Notes under the pieces: generated by a model | What the model was told of the DNA's origin: nothing | The model's input: only the letters and a program-made list of their open reading frames with translations | Databases searched by the model: none | Shown: positions 37,550 through 46,332 of the stretch, in pieces | Layout of the letters: each line of letters opens with the position of its first letter | Numbering within the stretch: position 1 is the first letter of the stretch | Translations under genes and position numbers: made by a program | From: Aphanothece sacrum FPU1 | GTDB taxonomy: Bacteria; Cyanobacteriota; Cyanobacteriia; Cyanobacteriales; Microcystaceae | Length of the DNA: 64,000 nucleotides | Assembly: GCF_003864295.1 (NCBI RefSeq) | Contig: NZ_BDQK01000013.1 | Location: forward strand, 248,001-312,000 | Direction: 5' to 3'

Positions 37550-39868
37550 ATGACAAACACAACTACGAGTATACAAAAGCCAAAAATAGTGACTCCAATT
37601 GCTGTTGTTGGTATGGGCTGCTATTATCCTGGAGCTAGTGAATTATCAATGCTTTGGGAAAATATATTAACTAGACGATGCCAATTTCGACAAATTCCAG
37701 ACCAACGCTTGCCCTTGGCAGACTATTACGATGCTGATCGCAACGCACCCGATAAAACCTATGGCAGTCGGGCAGCCGTCCTTGACGGGTTTGAGTTTGA
37801 TTGGGTCAAACGACGGGTTCCTAAATCCGCCCTTGACTCCACAGATATTGTTCATTGGTTAGCCTTAGAAGTTGCCTTAAAAGCCATAGAAAATGCAGGT
37901 TACAGCCGTGAAAATGTACCTACCCAAAAATCCGGGGTCATCTTAGGCAACTCCTTGACAGGGGAACATACCCGCGCTCAGACCATGCGTTTGCGTTGGC
38001 CTTTTGTCAAACGGTCTTTGCAGGCCGCAGGAGCAGCCAAAGGCTTACCTAATCAAGTGATCGAAGAATTGAGCCAAACAATGGAACAATTCTATAAATC
38101 TGTGTTTGCAACCATTACGGAAGACACTTTAGCAGGGGGACTTTCTAATACTATCGGTGGCAGAATTTGTAATTTCTTTAATTTTGATGGGGGAGGATAC
38201 ACAGTAGATGGTGCTTGTTCTTCTTCTCTAATCGCCGTCACAACAGCCGCGACAGCTTTAGCAACTGGGGACTTAGATCTGGCCTTGGCCGGTGGGGTTG
38301 ATATTAGCTTAGACACTTTTGAACTGATTGGCTTTGCGAAAACTGGCGCCTTAACCGCCCAAGATATGACCGTTTATGACCGTCGTGCTAGCGGTTTTAT
38401 CCCAGGAGAAGGCTGTGGTTTTGCTGTTCTCAAACGTCTTGAAGATGCACGCGCAGATGGAGACTACGTTTACGCCGTTCTTAATGGTTGGGGAATCTCA
38501 TCTGATGGCAAAGGAGGTATCACCGCTCCCTCAAAAACTGGACAAGCTAAAGCCTTGCGTCGCGCTTATGAGAAAGCTGGATATAGTCCTCAACAACTTC
38601 ATTTTGTAGAAGGACACGGTACAGGAACCCCCGTCGGCGATCGCACAGAAATCGAAGGAGTGGCATTAGCTCTCAGTGCCGATGGAGCCATTAAACCGCG
38701 CTCTTGTGGTATGACTTCTTTTAAATCCCTTGTGGGACATACCAAAGCCGCCGCAGGGATTGGTGGATTTATTAAAGCCGTCATGGCGGTCAATCAAAGA
38801 ATTTTGCCCCCAACAGTCAACTGTCAAGAACCCAACGCCTTGTTTGATGGTGTAGCCCAGGGACTCTATCCGATTGTACAAGGAGAAGTTTATCCCCCCA
38901 CAGAAATCATCTACGGGGGGGTTTCTGCAATGGGTTTTGGTGGGATTAATTCCCATGTGACTCTATCTTCGGGAGATGCTCCCGCACCGTCGTTAAAATC
39001 GACCCTAGACGAAAGAGCGTTATTGGTTTCTCATCAAGATACAGAAGTATTTGTGTTGACTGGGGCTTCAGTAAGTTCCTTATTGGAACGGACTCAGATC
39101 ATAAAACAACAAGCTCAAGGCATGAGTTTAGCGGAATTAGTTGATTTAGCCGCAGAACTTTCGAGCCAAGTTAATTCTCAGTTTCCCTTACGAGCAGCCA
39201 TAGTCGCAGGTACACCCAAAGAGTTATTAGAACGGTTGGGACAGTTAGAGCAAATGCTTAACGATACCCCTCCTGCTCCCCAGGAAATCAAAGTCAGTCA
39301 GCAACGGGATATTTGGATTTCTAATCAAGTCAAACGCGATCGCGTAGCCTTTTTGTTCCCAGGGCAAGGTTCACAACGGTTAAACATGGCTCGGACTTTA
39401 GTAGAGCGTTATTCTTGGGCCCGAGAATTTTTACAACAGAGCGATCGCTGGCTCGAAGAAATGGGATTTTCACCCATTAGTGACTATATTTACCGTCCAC
39501 TAGATCGGGCAGTCAACGCCGAACAAGTCCAGAACTGGTTTCAAGAATTAACTCAAATAGCTCCCAGTGCCATTTGTTTTGTTTCCTTACTTTGGAACCG
39601 TTATCTTGAACGTTTGGGCATTAAACCGGTTGCTGTCGCTGGTCACAGTCTCGGAGAACTGGTTGCTTTCCATATTGCCGGTGCTTATGACGAAAAAGCA
39701 TTACTAGGATTTGCCGCCATGAGAGGAAAATTAATGAGGGCAAAGGCAACTCAGGCCGGAACTATGGCTAGTTTAGGTTGTGATTATTTAACTGCTCAAC
39801 AACTTTTATCGGGAATAGCTGGTTACGTTGTTGTAGCGAATATTAATAGTCCGATACTTTTTCACTAA
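37550..39868 (+). pseudogene. enediyne-type iterative polyketide synthase (PksE-like), truncated in the AT domain
   Basis: 772 codons remain. The ketosynthase (about 17-480) has Cys223 (VDGACSSSL), His356 (EGHGTGTPVGD) and the GHTKAAAG histidine. Its special segments fit the enediyne PKS family rather than modular or hgl-type KS: RLPLADYYDAD, STDIVHWLALEVA, GNSLTGEHTRAQTMRLRWPF, EDTLAGGLSNTIGGRICNFF. A linker and an acyltransferase start follow (FLFPGQGSQ, GHSLGE with Ser700). The AT breaks off after ANINSP, and four foreign codons lead to a stop in an IS607 end. The expected ACP-KR-DH-PPT part (family length near 1900) is gone. Non-functional as a synthase. Confidence 0.8.
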
Positions 39869-39894
39869 CATTCACTAACATTTCTATTAATGGG

Positions 39895-41130
39895 TTAACA
39901 ATGCACAATCAAAGAGTCTTTGATTGAGGGTGTATCTACCAAAGCACGAAGGAAAATCCCCCGTGCGCCATTTAGATCCCTGTCCATTTTTTGCCCGTCA
40001 ATTTTAGATTTAATTACTTTTCTACCACCCAAGTTATGTATTAATTCACCAGTCCAGCTAACAGTTTTAGACGTATAAGCTTCACAACAATCTATTACCA
40101 ATTTACCTGTTTCAAAAGCTTTATGCTTAAGAAATTCAGAAAATCGATAATGCGACCAACTAAGCATTTGTCTAACTGATTTTGTGCGAATTTTTCTGCT
40201 ATTTTTAAGAACCATTTCTGATACTTCAAAAGTAGGCAAAAGAATAACATCATAGTTATCGACCAAAAAACGGGCAATTTTATGATGAAGTTCATCAATC
40301 AAATTCCTGATTCTTGTTCTTAACCTATCACACGCTTTTCGATAACGTTTTCTGGTTTTGGCATTAACTTTGGTAGAACGGGAAATTAAATTATCTAATT
40401 GATAGCATAAACGTTGAATCTTTCCTATGTCCCGATTACCAATCCAACCGAAACTATTGGGAGAAAATAATGTTAGAAAACTTCTAACACCAGGATCTAA
40501 GGCAACGATACGTCCTTGGTTATCGGATTCGTATCGTTGCACTTCATAGGGGACAGTTAAATAGTATTCACCATTCCTGGCTACTAATCGACTATCCCCA
40601 AGCTTAACAGGCAATATTTCAGTGTAGCGAATTGCCCCTAATATTGTATGGTATATTCCTTTATCTGAAATAGCCGATTTAGGGATATAACAAGATTGTT
40701 GTTTATCTTTGCGGGAACGAAATTTAACTCGTTGAATTTCTTTTGTTTTTATATACTTTTGCTTTGCATTTTTAACCGCAGTACAAGCATCTTTGATAGC
40801 AATACTTTTTATTTGATAAGGAACTTCTTTAGCCCATTCTGGAAGATCGTTTATAATACCTGTTTTAATTGCTTTCCAGTTAGCCTTTGTTTCTGGTTCC
40901 TGCAAATATTTAACAGTTTTATTGAAAACAAAACGAGAAACCCCAAACCAGTGTTTAATGGTTTTCTTCTGCTCCGTTGTGAGGTAAATTCTTATCTTCT
41001 TTGATTTTCTTAGAGTATTTTCTAAGTCCGTGCATTCGACAAGAGAAGATGTGAAGTATTGAGAGTAAATCGGCGGTAAGCTCAGATTCGGGACTGTGTA
41101 CAGTTTGGTCGAGAACCATGATTTGTCCAC
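39895..41130 (-). CDS. tnpB: IS607-type TnpB, RNA-guided nuclease family
   Basis: RuvC nuclease of the TnpB family. Homology covers KIRIYLTTEQKKTIKHWFGVSRFVFNKT to the end. RuvC residues: Asp in ALDPGVRSF, Glu in LPTFEVSEM, Asp in MDRDLNGARG. The Cys4 zinc knuckle of ordinary TnpB is replaced by KTVSWTGELIHNLGGRKVIKS, a known cysteine-less variant. The reading frame runs up to 41385, but that part is out-of-frame tnpA; no ATG lies near the homology start. GTG at 41130 is a possible start, or translation may depend on tnpA. The guide RNA would overlap the 3' end and run into the PKS remnant. Confidence 0.8.
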   Translation of the reverse strand: MDKSWFSTKLYTVPNLSLPPIYSQYFTSSLVECTDLENTLRKSKKIRIYLTTEQKKTIKHWFGVSRFVFNKTVKYLQEPETKANWKAIKTGIINDLPEWAKEVPYQIKSIAIKDACTAVKNAKQKYIKTKEIQRVKFRSRKDKQQSCYIPKSAISDKGIYHTILGAIRYTEILPVKLGDSRLVARNGEYYLTVPYEVQRYESDNQGRIVALDPGVRSFLTLFSPNSFGWIGNRDIGKIQRLCYQLDNLISRSTKVNAKTRKRYRKACDRLRTRIRNLIDELHHKIARFLVDNYDVILLPTFEVSEMVLKNSRKIRTKSVRQMLSWSHYRFSEFLKHKAFETGKLVIDCCEAYTSKTVSWTGELIHNLGGRKVIKSKIDGQKMDRDLNGARGIFLRALVDTPSIKDSLIVHC

Positions 41131-41545
41131 CGTTTCGCTCAACCATGTATTGTATAAGCTCGAATCCGAATCGACATAATCTGTCTCTATGGGCAACAAC
41201 AAGTGTGAGCTTATCTCCTTGCAATAATCTGTCCAGTATGGTTTTAAGCCCTTTTCGTTTGAAGTTAAGCCCACTTCCAATATCTTTGATGATTTCTGCT
41301 TCTGGATAGAATGAGTACATGAAGTTAACTTGTCGGTCAAGGTCGTCTCGTTGCTTTGTTGAACTGACTCGGCAATAGCAAACAAGGGAAGTTCTAGTTA
41401 CACCATTAATGTAGGATTGGACATCGTACAATCGTTGTCCAGCTTCATTTTTAATGCTTTTGATTTTTCCTTCGTCGGCATATTTTCTTAATGTATTGGG
41501 ATGAAAACCCAAAATTTCAACAGCTTTTCGTAATGGAACAAACAT
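40955..41545 (-). CDS. tnpA: IS607-type serine recombinase TnpA
   Basis: 196 residues: N-terminal MerR-like helix-turn-helix (RKAVEILGFHPNTLRKYADEGKI, YDVQSYI), then a serine resolvase domain with the nucleophile in CYCRVSSTKQ (Ser61), DLDRQVNFM, AHRDRLCRFGFELI and HIFSCRMHGLRKY. Complete. It overlaps the tnpB frame. Performs the cut-and-join of the element at short target cores. Confidence 0.9.
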   Translation of the reverse strand: MFVPLRKAVEILGFHPNTLRKYADEGKIKSIKNEAGQRLYDVQSYINGVTRTSLVCYCRVSSTKQRDDLDRQVNFMYSFYPEAEIIKDIGSGLNFKRKGLKTILDRLLQGDKLTLVVAHRDRLCRFGFELIQYMVERNGGQIMVLDQTVHSPESELTADLLSILHIFSCRMHGLRKYSKKIKEDKNLPHNGAEENH

Positions 41546-41843
41546 TCGCTGATTTGTTAGCGTTTGTTAGTTAATGTTAGCAAAATGGTAGCTAGTTGTC
41601 AACCCTATTTTGTTTGTGCGCTTAACCCCTAGGCATATAGTAACACAAATTAATTTGTTTTAGTATGTAAAATACACAAAACTTAATATAAAGCCGCCCG
41701 GCGGGGTTTTAAACCCAATTTCTCGATAAACCGCGACTTGTACTGAGCTTAGCCCAAGTAAGCGTCCATATTCTCTAATTTTGTGTTATGCTATTTAGCG
41801 TAAAATGATGGTAGTGACGAAACCTTAATTATTAATCTGCCTC

Positions 41844-43112
41844 ATGAGAAAAAGTGCTTTTTTGGTGACTATTCTAGTTTGTTTTTCCCTTGTATTTAAT
41901 TATTTTGTTTGGACTCCCAATGCAGTAGCATTTACTGAACAACAAAAACTTGTTTTACAGTCTTGGAGACTGGTTAATCAATCTTATTTAGATGATACTT
42001 TTAACCATCAAAATTGGTGGGCATTGCGGCAAGATTTCCTCAAACGTCCTTTACATGATAGCAAGGAAACTTACCAGGCTATTGATGAAATGTTAGCCAC
42101 TCTTGATGAACCTTTTACCCGATTATTACGCCCTGAACAATATCATAATCTACAAGTAACAACCGCAGGTTCTTTATCGGGAGTTGGGTTACAAATTAAT
42201 ATTAATTCTGAGACGGGAAATTTGGAGGTTGTCTCTCCTTTGGCGGGATCTCCAGCCGAAAATGCTGGCATTCAACCCCATGATCGCATTCTTCAAATTG
42301 ATGGAGTTGATACTATTACTCTAACTCTTGATGAAGCTGCGACTAAAATGCGTGGCCCCAGTGGAACTAAAGTGTCTTTAACTGTTCAATCTCACGAAAA
42401 TAATAGCAAAATTCGTGAATTAGAAATTGTACGGCAACGAATTGCTTTAAGTCCTGTTGTTGCTAATTTAGATAATCAAACTAATCATATTCCTATTGGT
42501 TATATTCGCTTGAATCAATTTAGTGCTAATGCAGCCCAAGATATGACTAAAGCAGTGAATGATTTAGAAAAAGAAGGGGCTAAAGCTTATATTTTGGATC
42601 TGAGAAATAATCCTGGGGGACTGTTACAAGCAGGGATAGAAATTGCCCGTCTTTGGTTAGATAAAGGAACGGTAGTTTATACTGTTAATCGTCAAGGAAT
42701 TCAAGATAGTTTTGTGGCTAATGGCCCTGCTTTAACTGAAGATCCTTTAGTTATTTTAGTGAATCAAGGAACAGCTAGTGCGAGTGAAATTTTAGCGGGT
42801 GCATTACAAGATAATGGACGGGCTTTATTAATAGGAGAAAAAACTTTTGGCAAGGGTTTAATTCAATCTTTATTTGAGTTACCTGATGGGGCAGGTTTAG
42901 CAATTACAGTAGCTAAATATGAGACTCCTAGTCATAAAGATATTCATAAATTAGGAATTATTCCTAATGAAGTGGTTACTCAAGAACCTATTACTTATCA
43001 GGAAATTGGCACTGAAGTTGATGTACAATATCAAGCTGCTATTAAGGCGTTAATAGCTAATACTGTATTAGCTGATGCTTCTAAAATAGATGATGTGGAG
43101 GTAGTGAAATAA
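41844..43112 (+). CDS. carboxyl-terminal processing protease (CtpA/S41 family)
   Basis: 422 residues. Signal peptide (FLVTILVCFSLVFNYFVWTPNAVA), then a PDZ domain at about 100-190 (GVGLQININ, AGIQPHDRILQIDG) and the S41 catalytic core with Ser312 (QGTASASEIL) and Lys337 (EKTFGKGL), spaced 25 residues as in D1 C-terminal protease. Acts in the lumen or periplasm. Which of CtpA, CtpB or CtpC it is cannot be decided; CtpA matures the D1 protein of photosystem II. Single gene with a 298-base upstream region including the IS end. Confidence 0.92.
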   Translation: MRKSAFLVTILVCFSLVFNYFVWTPNAVAFTEQQKLVLQSWRLVNQSYLDDTFNHQNWWALRQDFLKRPLHDSKETYQAIDEMLATLDEPFTRLLRPEQYHNLQVTTAGSLSGVGLQININSETGNLEVVSPLAGSPAENAGIQPHDRILQIDGVDTITLTLDEAATKMRGPSGTKVSLTVQSHENNSKIRELEIVRQRIALSPVVANLDNQTNHIPIGYIRLNQFSANAAQDMTKAVNDLEKEGAKAYILDLRNNPGGLLQAGIEIARLWLDKGTVVYTVNRQGIQDSFVANGPALTEDPLVILVNQGTASASEILAGALQDNGRALLIGEKTFGKGLIQSLFELPDGAGLAITVAKYETPSHKDIHKLGIIPNEVVTQEPITYQEIGTEVDVQYQAAIKALIANTVLADASKIDDVEVVK

Positions 43113-43546
43113 TATGTTTGTAAATAGGTGTTTATAAATAAATATAGTGAACTGGCACAACTAATTTAGTTTATTATAATTTGGGTTTGTTGACCTCAGT
43201 TCGACATAAGGTAATTTGTGGAAAACTCGCCATAAGCAGGAGTCTGGCAACCCTTATTTTCTCGAATTATCCACGACGAACTCCGAACTCCTAACACCGA
43301 ACTCCTAACACTGAACTCATGTTGTTGGGTTTCGTGCCTCAAACGCCACTTCCTCTAAGCTGTTGTGCATTTAAACCGCTTATTTTGAACTTTGGTACAG
43401 ACGTTAAAACCCCCTCTCCCTGCTCCGAAGCTCCCTGCTCCCATGCAGTCACAACAGGTCAATTAAATGCGTGACAGCTTACTTGGGGAAACCCCAAGAT
43501 CGGAGTGGCTTCCCAACCTACAATAAAAAATATCAATACATATTTT
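43113..43546. other. intergenic region with short tandem repeat
   Basis: 434 bases. It contains 2.6 copies of CCGAACTCCTAACA at 43283-43319 and pyrimidine-rich text further on (CCCCCTCTCCCTGCTCC). No coding frame with a start and good codon use is visible except the 14 upstream codons of the next gene, which I reject. Otherwise unexplained. Confidence 0.4.
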
Positions 43547-44335
43547 ATGAAAGTTGCTAGTTGGAATGTTAACTCAATTCGTACTCGACAATCTCAGGTT
43601 ATAGACTGGTTAAAAAATAATCCAGTTGAGGTACTTTGTTTACAAGAAACTAAAGTCATTGATCAAGATTTTCCTCGACTTCCTTTTGAAGAATTAGGTT
43701 ATCATCTCTATATATTTGGACAAAAAGCTTACAATGGTGTAGCTATTTTTAGTCAACAACCAATGGAAGATGTAACAATGGGATTTACTTCTATTGTTGG
43801 AGAAAGTTTAACTCAAGAATTTGATGAGCAAAAACGGGTTATTACAGGTATTTTTCAAGGGGTAAGAATTGTTAATTTATATGTTCCTAATGGTTCAGAA
43901 GTAGGTAGCGAAAAATACCATTATAAATTACGATGGTTTAAAGTTCTTAAAGAATACTTGAAAAAAATATTAGAAGAATCTACTCAAGAATTATGTGTTT
44001 GTGGTGATTTTAATGTAGCCTTAGAAGATAAAGATATTTATGATTCTAAACGGAAAGAGAATCATATTATGGCATCCCCATTAGAAAGAGAAGCGTTAAG
44101 AGATATATTAACAATTGGCTTAAAAGATGGGTTTCGTAAATTTAACGATGAAGGAGGACATTTTAGCTGGTGGGATTATCGAACAGGGGGATTTGAACGT
44201 AACCGAGGTTGGCGTATTGATCATCATTATTTGACGGATAAATTGTACGAAAAAGCAATTAGTTGTATAATAGATATAGCACCAAGAAAATTAATAAAAC
44301 CTAGTGATCATACTCCCGTTATTGTTGAATTTTAA
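43547..44335 (+). CDS. xth: exodeoxyribonuclease III
   Basis: 262 residues of the ExoIII/APE1 family, base-excision repair AP endonuclease. Motifs: ASWNVNSIRTR, VLCLQETKV (metal Glu), YVPNGSEVG, CGDFNVAL (Asp/Asn), GGFERNRGWRIDHHYLT and the terminal SDHTPVIVEF (catalytic Asp-His). ATG 43547 directly precedes the conserved N-terminus; the upstream in-frame start at 43505 adds unrelated residues. Eight bases separate it from the methyltransferase gene, so they are probably co-transcribed. Confidence 0.94.
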   Translation: MKVASWNVNSIRTRQSQVIDWLKNNPVEVLCLQETKVIDQDFPRLPFEELGYHLYIFGQKAYNGVAIFSQQPMEDVTMGFTSIVGESLTQEFDEQKRVITGIFQGVRIVNLYVPNGSEVGSEKYHYKLRWFKVLKEYLKKILEESTQELCVCGDFNVALEDKDIYDSKRKENHIMASPLEREALRDILTIGLKDGFRKFNDEGGHFSWWDYRTGGFERNRGWRIDHHYLTDKLYEKAISCIIDIAPRKLIKPSDHTPVIVEF

Positions 44336-44343
44336 GCTTAATA

Positions 44344-45645
44344 ATGAATCAAAAAAGACCGATTGCCGTTGATTTATTTGCTGGCGCAGGAGGAATGACA
44401 TTAGGCTTTGAACAAGCAGGGTTTGATGTCTTAGCTTCAGTAGAAATTGATCCTATTCATTGTATAATTCATGAGTATAATTTCCCCTTTTGTACAGTAA
44501 TTTGTCGGAGTTTAGAGAATGTATCAGCAAGAGAAATCAGGGCATTATCTAAAATAGGAAATCAGACAATTGATGTAGTATTTGGTGGCCCTCCCTGTCA
44601 AGGATTTTCTCTTATAGGTAAACGATGTTTAGAAGATGAGCGAAATGCTCTGATTAAGCATTTTATCCGCTTAGTTTTAGAATTACAACCCAAATATTTT
44701 GTTATAGAAAATGTGCCAGGAATGGCAATCGGAAAACACCAGAAGTTTTTAGAAGAAATTTTTGATGAGTTTAGAGAGATTGGTTATCAAGTTCATCCTA
44801 ATTATCGTATTTTAAATGCAGCTAATTATGGCGTACCCCAAAATCGAGAAAGACTATTTTTAATAGGTAGTCAGTTAGGATTACCTTTACCTAATTATCC
44901 TCAAATTATCACAGAATTCAAAAATAATAAAGTCAATGAAACAAATATTAATATTCTCAAAACACCTACCGTTTTAGAAGCAATTCAAGACTTACCAGAG
45001 GCTAACAATTATCCTGAACTTAATTATCAAGATTGGGTAATAACTGATTATGGAGAAGCTAGTAATTATGGAAAAAAACTAAGAAATTTATCTAAGATTG
45101 ATGATGACTATTCCTATAAAAGAGACTATGACTTTAAACTACTTACGGGTAGTCTTAGGACAAATCATAACCAGACATCAATTTACAGATTTGCTAAGAC
45201 TCCTCAAGGAAAAATTGAGCCAGTGAGTCGCTTTTATAAGTTGCATCCTGATGGTTTATGTAATACTTTAAGAGCAGGTACACCGAGTAACCGAGGGGCC
45301 CATACTTCACCCCGTCCAATTCATCCTTTTACCCCTAGATGTATCACTGTAAGAGAAGCAGCTAGACTCCATTCTTATCCTGATTGGTTTAGATTTCATG
45401 TGACTAAATGGCATGGATTTCGTCAAATTGGTAATTCAGTTCCTCCTTTATTAGCAAAAGCTGTTGCTGAAGAAATCATTAAAATTCTTGATATTAATCC
45501 TCTTAAATCTAATGCTATTTATTATTTAGAAAATGAGCAAAAATATCTCAGTTTTAATCTGTCTCAAGCATCCCAATATTACGGAGTTGATCCTAAAATA
45601 TTTGGCACAAGAATTCGTAAAAATAGTCAAGAAAAACAGTTATGA
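44344..45645 (+). CDS. solitary DNA (cytosine-5) methyltransferase
   Basis: 433 residues. SAM motif DLFAGAGGMTLGFEQAG, catalytic Cys85 in GGPPCQGFSL, ENV motif at 122-124, motif VIII region and the late motifs RCITVREAARLHSYPDWF and QIGNSVPPLLAKAVA. The target domain lies at about 190-330. There is a C-terminal extension of about 45 residues. No restriction endonuclease gene nearby. The sequence resembles the conserved cyanobacterial orphan methyltransferases that modify CGATCG inside HIP1; target specificity is inferred only. Its stop overlaps the devA stop from the other strand. Confidence 0.9.
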   Translation: MNQKRPIAVDLFAGAGGMTLGFEQAGFDVLASVEIDPIHCIIHEYNFPFCTVICRSLENVSAREIRALSKIGNQTIDVVFGGPPCQGFSLIGKRCLEDERNALIKHFIRLVLELQPKYFVIENVPGMAIGKHQKFLEEIFDEFREIGYQVHPNYRILNAANYGVPQNRERLFLIGSQLGLPLPNYPQIITEFKNNKVNETNINILKTPTVLEAIQDLPEANNYPELNYQDWVITDYGEASNYGKKLRNLSKIDDDYSYKRDYDFKLLTGSLRTNHNQTSIYRFAKTPQGKIEPVSRFYKLHPDGLCNTLRAGTPSNRGAHTSPRPIHPFTPRCITVREAARLHSYPDWFRFHVTKWHGFRQIGNSVPPLLAKAVAEEIIKILDINPLKSNAIYYLENEQKYLSFNLSQASQYYGVDPKIFGTRIRKNSQEKQL

Positions 45646-46317
45646 TCGATTAGTTAATTTTCCATCTTCCATATAAATAATACGATCAGCCACATCTAAA
45701 ATACGATTGTCATGAGTGACTAGCAAAATGGTACATCCATTATTTTTCGCTAAACGTTGCATGATATCAACCACATCTCGACCCGTTTGACTATCTAAAG
45801 CAGCAGTCGGTTCATCTGCTAAAATCATCTTAGGATGACTAACTAAAGCACGAGCGATCGCAACTCGTTGTTTTTGTCCCCCTGAGAGACTATCAGGATA
45901 ATAATTGACACGGTGTTCTAACCCAACTTCTTTAAGAATAGCTTCAGATTTATCTTGAGCTTCCCGATAATTAATCTTATCGTGTAACTCCATTGACATT
46001 TGTACATTTTGTCTAGCGGTGAGAAAAGGTAACAAATTATGTGCTTGGAAAATATAACCAATTCGACGACGAATTTGCACTAACTTGTCTTCATTTGCTC
46101 CCTTTAACTCTTCTCCTAAATTTCTTAAACTCCCTTCTTGAACTGTTCGTAATGCTCCAATTAATGACAATAAAGTAGTTTTCCCTGAACCAGAAGGCCC
46201 AGTTAAAATAACAATTTCTCCGGCATATATACTGATATTTATATCAAATAAAACTTGTTTTTTCAAACTAGTTTTACCGAAATAGTGATTAAGATTACTA
46301 ATTGAGAGAACTTCCAT
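45640..46317 (-). CDS. devA: DevA-type ABC exporter ATP-binding protein
   Basis: 225 residues: Walker A TGPSGSGKTT, Q-loop GYIFQAHNLLPFLTARQNVQM, signature SLSGGQKQR, Walker B MILADEPTAALD, H-loop THDNRILD. It belongs to the MacB/LolD-like DevA branch. Drives the DevBCA exporter with the two upstream genes; in heterocystous relatives such pumps export glycolipids, but unicellular strains carry several with unknown substrates. 15 bases after devC. Confidence 0.9.
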   Translation of the reverse strand: MEVLSISNLNHYFGKTSLKKQVLFDINISIYAGEIVILTGPSGSGKTTLLSLIGALRTVQEGSLRNLGEELKGANEDKLVQIRRRIGYIFQAHNLLPFLTARQNVQMSMELHDKINYREAQDKSEAILKEVGLEHRVNYYPDSLSGGQKQRVAIARALVSHPKMILADEPTAALDSQTGRDVVDIMQRLAKNNGCTILLVTHDNRILDVADRIIYMEDGKLTNRS

Positions 46318-46332
46318 AATTTACCTTAACCG

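Larger units (their letters stand above)
39853..41590 (-). mobile_element. IS607-family insertion sequence
   Basis: Carries a serine recombinase (tnpA) and tnpB on the minus strand. Both ends hold TGTTAG repeats pointing outward: TGTTAGTG-AA-TGTTAGTG at the tnpB end (39864-39883, minus strand) and three TGTTAG units at 41556-41581 (plus strand). These are likely TnpA binding sites. Exact borders are inferred to within about 15 bases; IS607 makes no target duplication. It interrupts the PKS gene. Confidence 0.85.

Noticed and set aside
40696-41004. Plus-strand frame inside the IS607 element
   Set aside because: Antisense shadow of tnpB; low-complexity phenylalanine-rich translation.
41131-41385. 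N-terminal 85 codons of the long tnpB frame
   Set aside because: They are the out-of-frame copy of tnpA coding sequence and show no TnpB similarity.
41590-41843. Right-hand remainder of the PKS after the IS element
   Set aside because: All frames were read for AT-domain continuation (QTVISG-like); none found, so the 3' part is treated as lost.
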